Shown one piece after another: positions 59,954 through 64,000 of a stretch of DNA of 64,000 nt (its first letter is position 1; every line of letters begins with the position of its first letter). The notes below the pieces were generated by a model, which made no database searches, was not told the DNA's origin, and saw nothing but the letters and a program-made list of their open reading frames with translations. The translations under genes and the position numbers were made by a program. The stretch spans positions 19,908-83,907 of the forward strand of contig JAHBWF010000015.1 in NCBI GenBank assembly GCA_019637105.1, given 5' to 3'. The stretch comes from Labilithrix sp. (GTDB lineage: Bacteria; Myxococcota_A; Polyangia; Polyangiales; Polyangiaceae).

Positions 59954-60098
59954 AGCGCGGCGGAGCGGAAGCGCTGCGGCCGAAGCGGCTCAACCTGTTG
60001 TAACTACGAACCTTTATTCATTTCGACGATTTCTGCGCAACTCGGGCTGCGCGGGACCGAACGGAGGGCGCGGCGCACGTCGCCCCCGGAGGCCCCCA

Positions 60099-60296
60099 AT
60101 GAACGAGGACACGCTCGTCGCGCTCACCGCCGAGATCGAGCGACAGAACGCGGCGCTGGAGGACGCGAAGCGCCTCCTGACGGATCTCGACGACGACGCG
60201 CGAGATGTCCCTCGCTCCCTGCTCGACGAGCTCGACGAGGCCACCACGCCGCGGGGCGACGTCCACGCGCTGCCCATCTACGGCGTCCGCGCCTGA
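60099..60296 (+). CDS. Small helical protein at the head of the type III translocon-like cassette
   Basis: A 65-residue protein with GGAGG 7 bases before the ATG. MNEDTLVALTAEIERQNAAL followed by EDAKRLLTDLDDDARDVPRS suggests a helical hairpin; the end is HALPIYGVRA. It has the size range of small type III partner proteins (needle subunits or their YscE/PscE-like chaperones), but the conserved needle C-terminus is absent, so I do not name it. It is 21 bases upstream of the next gene with a shared direction and belongs to the cassette by position. Confidence 0.6.
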   Translation: MNEDTLVALTAEIERQNAALEDAKRLLTDLDDDARDVPRSLLDELDEATTPRGDVHALPIYGVRA

Positions 60297-60317
60297 CCCA
60301 CCCCGAGGAGAACGAAC

Positions 60318-60983
60318 ATGAGCCCGATTTCGAACGTCAGCGCCAACGCCAGCGTCTCGTACGCGACGAGCTTCACCGCCGATCCGTCCGCCGCGTCCCT
60401 CACGCCGGGCATGTTGCTCGTCTACTGCACGACCCGTCTGCAGACGATCGACCAGAACATCGCTCAGTACTTCGTCGAGCAGGAGCGACGGAACGACCAC
60501 CTCCGGAGCATGAACAACGCGCTGAACGTCCTGCAGAGCGGGACGTGGGGCGGCGGCCACGAGAAGTCCGAGAACATCGTCGGCAACGCGTTTCACCAGC
60601 AGAATCACGCCGACAAGGCGAACGAGATCCGAGACGTCTGGCTGTCGACCGACAACCCCGAGGTCCGGGCGGCGTGCGCGGAGGCGTTCCGAAGCGTGAG
60701 CGGCCTCGACGTCGAGGCCTTCGCCAAAGGCAGGGACGTGACCGCCGGCGACATCGAGGCGTCGGCGGCGGCCGGCAAGATCCACGGCGTGGGGCGCGAG
60801 CAATGGACCGCGCGCGTCGACGCGCTGAAAAACCACCAGTCGGACCTCATGAAGTCGGGGGAGCTCGACATGATCAAGCTCCAATCGCTCGTCTCGCAGC
60901 GGCAGCTCGCGGTGCAGCTGACGACGCAGCTGATGCAGACGCTGAACGAGACGTCCAAGCAGGTCGTGGGGAACCTCCGGTGA
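60318..60983 (+). CDS. Type III secretion filament/tip-like protein (SctA/EspA-like candidate)
   Basis: A 221-residue protein without a signal peptide. The first half is a helical region (LTPGMLLVYCTTRLQTIDQ, NIAQYFVEQERRNDHLRSMN) likely to form a coiled coil at about 32-75. The C-terminus is a second long helix (MIKLQSLVSQRQLAVQLTTQ ending ETSKQVVGNLR) at about 163-221. A long N- and C-terminal helix pair around a globular middle, with an N-terminus rich in Ser/Asn/Thr (SPISNVSANASVSYATSF), is the layout of LcrV/EspA tip and filament proteins of type III secretion. GAGGAGAA 5 bases before the ATG is an excellent ribosome binding site. The identity is inferred from layout and the next three genes. 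Confidence 0.6.
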   Translation: MSPISNVSANASVSYATSFTADPSAASLTPGMLLVYCTTRLQTIDQNIAQYFVEQERRNDHLRSMNNALNVLQSGTWGGGHEKSENIVGNAFHQQNHADKANEIRDVWLSTDNPEVRAACAEAFRSVSGLDVEAFAKGRDVTAGDIEASAAAGKIHGVGREQWTARVDALKNHQSDLMKSGELDMIKLQSLVSQRQLAVQLTTQLMQTLNETSKQVVGNLR

Positions 60984-61366
60984 GCGAAATGGAGGCCACC
61001 GCCCGGACCCTCGAGGCGCTCTACGCCGCCGGTCACCGGCTCGCCGGTCAGGACCGTCACCGCGACGCGCTCTCGCTCTTCCACGCGATGCTGCTCGTCG
61101 ATCCGCGCGACGAGCGCGGCTGGCTCGCGCTCGCGAGCTGCCACCAGGAGCTCGACGAGCCCGAGAAGGCGATCGCGCTCTGCGAGCTCGCGTCCTCCGC
61201 CTGCGAGGGCAAGGCGCTCCGCTGCGCCGTCGCGCTCGCGCGGCTCCACAAGGCCCGCGGCGCGGACGACGAGGCGGCCGCCGCCTACGAGGGGGCCGCG
61301 CGCGTCGCCGAGCTCCTCGACGAGCCCGAGATGGCCGCGCTCATCGCGCAGGAGGCGGCGTCGTGA
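60980..61366 (+). CDS. Type III secretion class II chaperone (LcrH/SycD-like)
   Basis: A 128-residue TPR chaperone. The three repeats are LEALYAAGHRLAGQDRHRDA, LSLFHAMLLVDPRDERGWLA, and LASCHQELDEPEKAIALCEL. The D-P-x-D-x-R-x-W-L-A-L-A-x-C-H-Q series corresponds to the signature of LcrH/SycD chaperones (F-x-x-L-x-x-x-D-P-x-x-x-x-x-W-x-G-L-G-x-C-x-Q). These bind the two translocator proteins in the cytoplasm before secretion. The start is a GTG at 60980 overlapping the previous stop. An internal ATG at 60989 is the alternative. A generic TPR protein is the alternative reading, but position, size and signature favour the chaperone. Confidence 0.75.
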   Translation: MSEMEATARTLEALYAAGHRLAGQDRHRDALSLFHAMLLVDPRDERGWLALASCHQELDEPEKAIALCELASSACEGKALRCAVALARLHKARGADDEAAAAYEGAARVAELLDEPEMAALIAQEAAS

Positions 61367-62610
61367 CCCACGTGGCCTCCGCCGGCGCGCCGGCGACGCT
61401 CGGCCCGAGCGCGGCCCCGATCCCGCCGGCGACGGCGGCCCACGCGTCGCTCCTCCCGCCGCCGTCCGCCGGCGCGCTCGACGTCGGCGACGCGGTGACC
61501 CGGCTGCTCGCGGTGTCCTCGCAGCTCTCCGAGCAGCAGATGCGGCTCGGCGAGAGCCAGGTCGCCGCCGGCGTCGCGCAGCGCAAGATCGCCGCCGAGC
61601 GCCGCAAGGAGGCGCTCGACCGGGCCGTCGAGGCCGCCAAGAAGGCGCGCGAGGCGGGAGGCGGCCCGCTCTCGTTCATCACCGACGAGGTCGGCCTCAC
61701 GGGGCTCCTCGGCGTCGCGACGTTCAACTGGGGCCTCGTCGCCGCCGACGTCGCCGCGCACCGCGCCGAGCTCACGGGCCGGAGCACGAACGCGCTCGAC
61801 GTGGGCGCCGCCCTCCACGGCGGGCCGCTGCTGTACCTGGCCGCGCAGGGCGCGAAGAAGCTCGCCCCCGAGGAGCTCGGGCAGCGCGGGGTCGCCGCCG
61901 CCGTGCTCGGAGGGCCGATGGGGCTCGCGCTCGAGCGCGCCGCCGAGAAGATGATCCCGGACGACTTCGAGCAGCGGCTCGAGGAGCTCGCCTCCGTCGA
62001 GGACGACGACGTCCGCCTCGCGAACAAGATCGCCCTCGTGGTGGCGATGGCGGCGGTCGCGGCGACCAGCGCGGTGCTCAGCGGCGGGACCACCGCGCCC
62101 GCCGTCGTCGCCCTCGTGGGGATCGGCGTCTCGACGGCCACGCAGGTCGCGGCCGAGACCGGCGCGCTGAAGGAGGCCTTCGGAGAGAAGGCCGCGACCT
62201 ACGTCGCGCTCGGCGGCGCGATCGCCGGCGCCTCGCTGACGCTCGGCGGCTCCGTCTGGACCGTCGCCTCCGCGACGTCGGCGGCGTCCGACATCGCGAA
62301 GGTGGACAAGACGCTCGAGACGACGCTCGGCGCGGTCGAGAGCGCGAAGTCCGTCACCGAGGGCGTGCGCACGACCGTCGACGGCATCCGCGATCTCGAG
62401 CGCGCGGAGCACCAGCGCGACGCCGATCGCGCGAACGTCGACGCCGAGCATCAGCGCCACTTGCTCGAGCGCATCGAGAGGGTGATCGACTCGATCCTCG
62501 AGGACATCCACGAGGCGAAGGAGTCCGCGCAGCGCGCCGCCGAGACGCTTCAATCCACGCTACGGACCCACGACCAGACCGCTCTCCGAGCCGGATCCAT
62601 GAAGGTATGA
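61363..62610 (+). CDS. Type III secretion translocator, SctE/YopB/IpaB-like
   Basis: A 415-residue protein without a signal peptide. Residues about 40-95 form a coiled coil (VTRLLAVSSQLSEQQMRLGE). Two hydrophobic segments in the second half (222-260, NKIALVVAMAAVAATSAVLS then VVALVGIGVSTATQ; and 278-300, ATYVALGGAIAGASLTLGG) match the pore hairpin of the large translocator. A long C-terminal coiled coil follows (HLLERIERVIDSILEDIHEA). The first 35 residues are Ala/Pro/Ser-rich, as expected for a type III export signal. The start is the GTG at 61363 overlapping the chaperone stop by four bases. Sequence identity to YopB or IpaB is low, and the call rests on layout and context. Confidence 0.68.
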   Translation: MTHVASAGAPATLGPSAAPIPPATAAHASLLPPPSAGALDVGDAVTRLLAVSSQLSEQQMRLGESQVAAGVAQRKIAAERRKEALDRAVEAAKKAREAGGGPLSFITDEVGLTGLLGVATFNWGLVAADVAAHRAELTGRSTNALDVGAALHGGPLLYLAAQGAKKLAPEELGQRGVAAAVLGGPMGLALERAAEKMIPDDFEQRLEELASVEDDDVRLANKIALVVAMAAVAATSAVLSGGTTAPAVVALVGIGVSTATQVAAETGALKEAFGEKAATYVALGGAIAGASLTLGGSVWTVASATSAASDIAKVDKTLETTLGAVESAKSVTEGVRTTVDGIRDLERAEHQRDADRANVDAEHQRHLLERIERVIDSILEDIHEAKESAQRAAETLQSTLRTHDQTALRAGSMKV

Positions 62611-62614
62611 GCCG

Positions 62615-63304
62615 ATGATCGCCGCCGCTCACCGTTCGACCCACGCAGCCACGCTCGTCTCGAGCGTCCCTCCCGCCCCGTCGTCCCCCGACGGCGCCGC
62701 TCCGCCGAACGTCGTCGGATCGCTCATGTCGGAGCCGAAGGGCGGCGACGTCGGCATGGCGATCGCGCAGATGGTCATCGAGAACGCCTACGACGCGCGC
62801 AAGCGCGCGCGCGCGGACCGGCAGCAGGCGAACACCGCGATGGTCGCCGCGCAGAGAGCGCAGATCTCGGCGCTCGAGGAGGAAGCCGAGAAGCGCCACG
62901 AGGCCGCCAGGTGGGACGCTTGGGGCAAGATCGCCGAAGGCGGCGCGGGGGCCCTCGGCGGCATGATCTCCGCTGGAGCCTTCTCGACCCGAGCGCCGCC
63001 GGGGACGGACGCGGCGAGCGACGATCGGACGCGAGACGGCGGATACGGCTCGGCCGTCGGCGCGCTCGGCAAGCTCACGTCCGGAGGCCTGGGGATGTTC
63101 GGCGCCGACGTCCGGCGGGAGTCGGACCTCGCCGGCGTGGCGGCGAAGGGCTACGAGACGGAGGCCACCGCGCAGAAGAAGCGCGTCGAGGACGCGGAGG
63201 ACGAGCTCGACGAGGCGCGGGAGCACGTGCGCAAGGCGCTCGACTTCCTGCGCGACTTCCAGTCGACCGAGACGAAGGCCATGAGCTCCGCCCTCCGCGG
63301 CTGA
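62615..63304 (+). CDS. Type III secretion translocator, SctB/YopD/IpaC-like
   Basis: A 229-residue protein without a signal peptide. After an Ala/Pro/Ser-rich start there is a helical region (GMAIAQMVIENAYDARKRAR, QQANTAMVAAQRAQISALEE), one glycine-rich hydrophobic segment near 105-120 (IAEGGAGALGGMISAGAFS) and a C-terminal coiled coil (RRVEDAEDELDEAREHVRKA-like). One hydrophobic segment flanked by coiled coils is the layout of the small translocator, which pairs with the large one. The start is 4 bases after the previous stop. This is the most tentative of the four type III calls. Confidence 0.58.
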   Translation: MIAAAHRSTHAATLVSSVPPAPSSPDGAAPPNVVGSLMSEPKGGDVGMAIAQMVIENAYDARKRARADRQQANTAMVAAQRAQISALEEEAEKRHEAARWDAWGKIAEGGAGALGGMISAGAFSTRAPPGTDAASDDRTRDGGYGSAVGALGKLTSGGLGMFGADVRRESDLAGVAAKGYETEATAQKKRVEDAEDELDEAREHVRKALDFLRDFQSTETKAMSSALRG

Positions 63305-63425
63305 GCGCGGCCCGCCGGCCTCGAACGCAGCGCTCCCGCGCCCGCGCCCCGAACGCGACGCGGTCGCGGCGAGCCGAGGCGGCGACGGGCGAGACCTCGT
63401 CCCCCCCGCCGCGCATCGACCGGGG

Positions 63426-63431
63426 TATGCT
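63426..63431 (+). promoter_or_regulatory. Candidate -10 box TATGCT overlapping an upstream ATG
   Basis: The box includes the ATG at 63427 and ends 7 bases before the GTG at 63439, which argues that translation begins at the GTG. Confidence 0.4.
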
Positions 63432-63438
63432 GCGCGGC

Positions 63439-63990
63439 GTGAAGCTCTATACGAAGACGGGCGACGACGGGACCACGGGGCTCTTCGGCGGCGGGCGCGT
63501 GAAGAAGGCGTCGCTGCGGGTCGAGGCGTACGGCACGGTCGACGAGACCAACGCGGCCATCGGCGTCGCGCGCGCGGCGGGGCTCGAGCCGTTCACCGAC
63601 GGCGTCCTGGCCGAGGTGCAGGTCGACCTCTTCACGCTCGGCGCCGAGCTCGCCTGCGTGCCGGGCAAGGAGGCGAAGATGTCGATGAAGCTCCTCGGCG
63701 CGGCCGACGCCGAGCGGCTCGAGGAGGCGATCGACGCGGCCGAGGAGGGGCTGCCGCCGCTCAAGAGCTTCGTCCTCCCGGGCGGGAGCGCGCAGGCGGC
63801 GGCGCTCCACCTGGCGCGCACCGTGTGCCGGCGCGCCGAGCGCGCCGTCCTCGCGCTCGACGACGCGCCCGCGCGCGCGGAGATCGTCGTCTACCTGAAC
63901 CGCCTGAGCGATCTGCTCTTCGCCCTCGCGCGCAAGGCCAACGCGGCGCTCGGCGTGGCCGACGTGCCGTGGGCGCCGCGCGGAGCGTGA
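63439..63990 (+). CDS. Cob(I)yrinic acid a,c-diamide adenosyltransferase (PduO/MMAB type)
   Basis: A 183-residue PduO-type ATP:corrinoid adenosyltransferase, which makes adenosylcobalamin from cob(I)alamin and ATP. MKLYTKTGDDGTTGLFGGGR (translated from GTG) is the P-loop-like family start. YGTVDETNAAIGVARAAG is the next conserved part. VLPGGSAQAAALHLARTVCR and RRAERAVLALDD carry the Arg-rich binding helix, and VVYLNRLSDLLFALAR is the final helix with the conserved Asn-Arg-Leu-Ser-Asp. The GTG is preferred because family members begin exactly at K-L-Y-T-K. The C-terminus is complete before the window edge. Confidence 0.94.
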   Translation: MKLYTKTGDDGTTGLFGGGRVKKASLRVEAYGTVDETNAAIGVARAAGLEPFTDGVLAEVQVDLFTLGAELACVPGKEAKMSMKLLGAADAERLEEAIDAAEEGLPPLKSFVLPGGSAQAAALHLARTVCRRAERAVLALDDAPARAEIVVYLNRLSDLLFALARKANAALGVADVPWAPRGA

Positions 63991-64000
63991 GCGTCCTCGG

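Noticed and set aside
59985-60005. A sigma-54-like site CGGC-N8-TTGT before the type III-like cassette
   Set aside because: The GG and GT/GC elements are one base too far apart for the -24/-12 geometry, so it is not reported as a promoter. The AT-richer stretch 59995-60040 remains a possible promoter zone without a clear motif.

Overview
This is a very GC-rich chromosomal window in which almost every codon ends in G or C and long antisense open frames are common. Three things point to a myxobacterium (Myxococcota, probably a Polyangiales relative): many lipoproteins and outer-membrane barrels of unknown role, an FHA-domain sigma-54 activator with chemoreceptor-like HAMP proteins lacking an output domain, and CarD, SUMF1 and TonB-receptor proteins of the kind common in that phylum. 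The organism assignment is inference; no rRNA is present.

Layout. 1-5.5 kb: the end of a YraN-type gene, a HAMP membrane protein, a HEAT-repeat secreted protein, a membrane-anchored carboxypeptidase-regulatory-like protein and ftsY. 5.8-12.7 kb: two tandem outer-membrane barrels, the FHA/sigma-54 activator, a HEAT protein, a sensor-like HAMP protein and a histone-deacetylase-family enzyme. 12.9-24.6 kb: a small ORF behind a palindrome, tRNA-His, a phospholipase-D-like lipoprotein, a kinase with an apparent frameshift, a trans-sulfuration enzyme, a TPR protein, the first of two paralogous GT-C-like membrane proteins, a thioesterase, a lipase-like hydrolase, an M15 peptidase-like protein and a DUF72 protein. 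24.6-31 kb: MlaD-MlaF and the YajC-SecD-SecF operon. 31-43.6 kb: a SUMF1-like protein, a ferredoxin-oxidoreductase-like protein with a locally frameshifted segment, two coupled lipoproteins, PhoH, a DUF1704 (MATCAP-like) metallopeptidase, a lysozyme-like lipoprotein, a giant secreted beta-propeller and a lipoprotein coupled to a TonB-dependent receptor. 46.6-56.7 kb: two coupled GT-C-like membrane proteins, an HU/IHF protein, tyrS, uncharacterised genes and a CarD-family regulator. 56.8-60 kb: LysR, DoxX-like and an FGGY sugar kinase. 60.1-63.3 kb: a tightly packed five-gene cassette read here as a type III secretion translocon module (filament/tip-like protein, SycD/LcrH-type chaperone, SctE-like and SctB-like translocators), followed by a PduO-type cobalamin adenosyltransferase.

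The most interesting element is the translocon-like cassette: genes for delivery through a host or prey membrane, with no secretion apparatus gene visible in this window. A second pattern is a recurring (G)CTAnnnT box a few bases before start codons, which suggests many leaderless or nearly leaderless transcripts. It helps decide several starts, for example the GTG at 63439.
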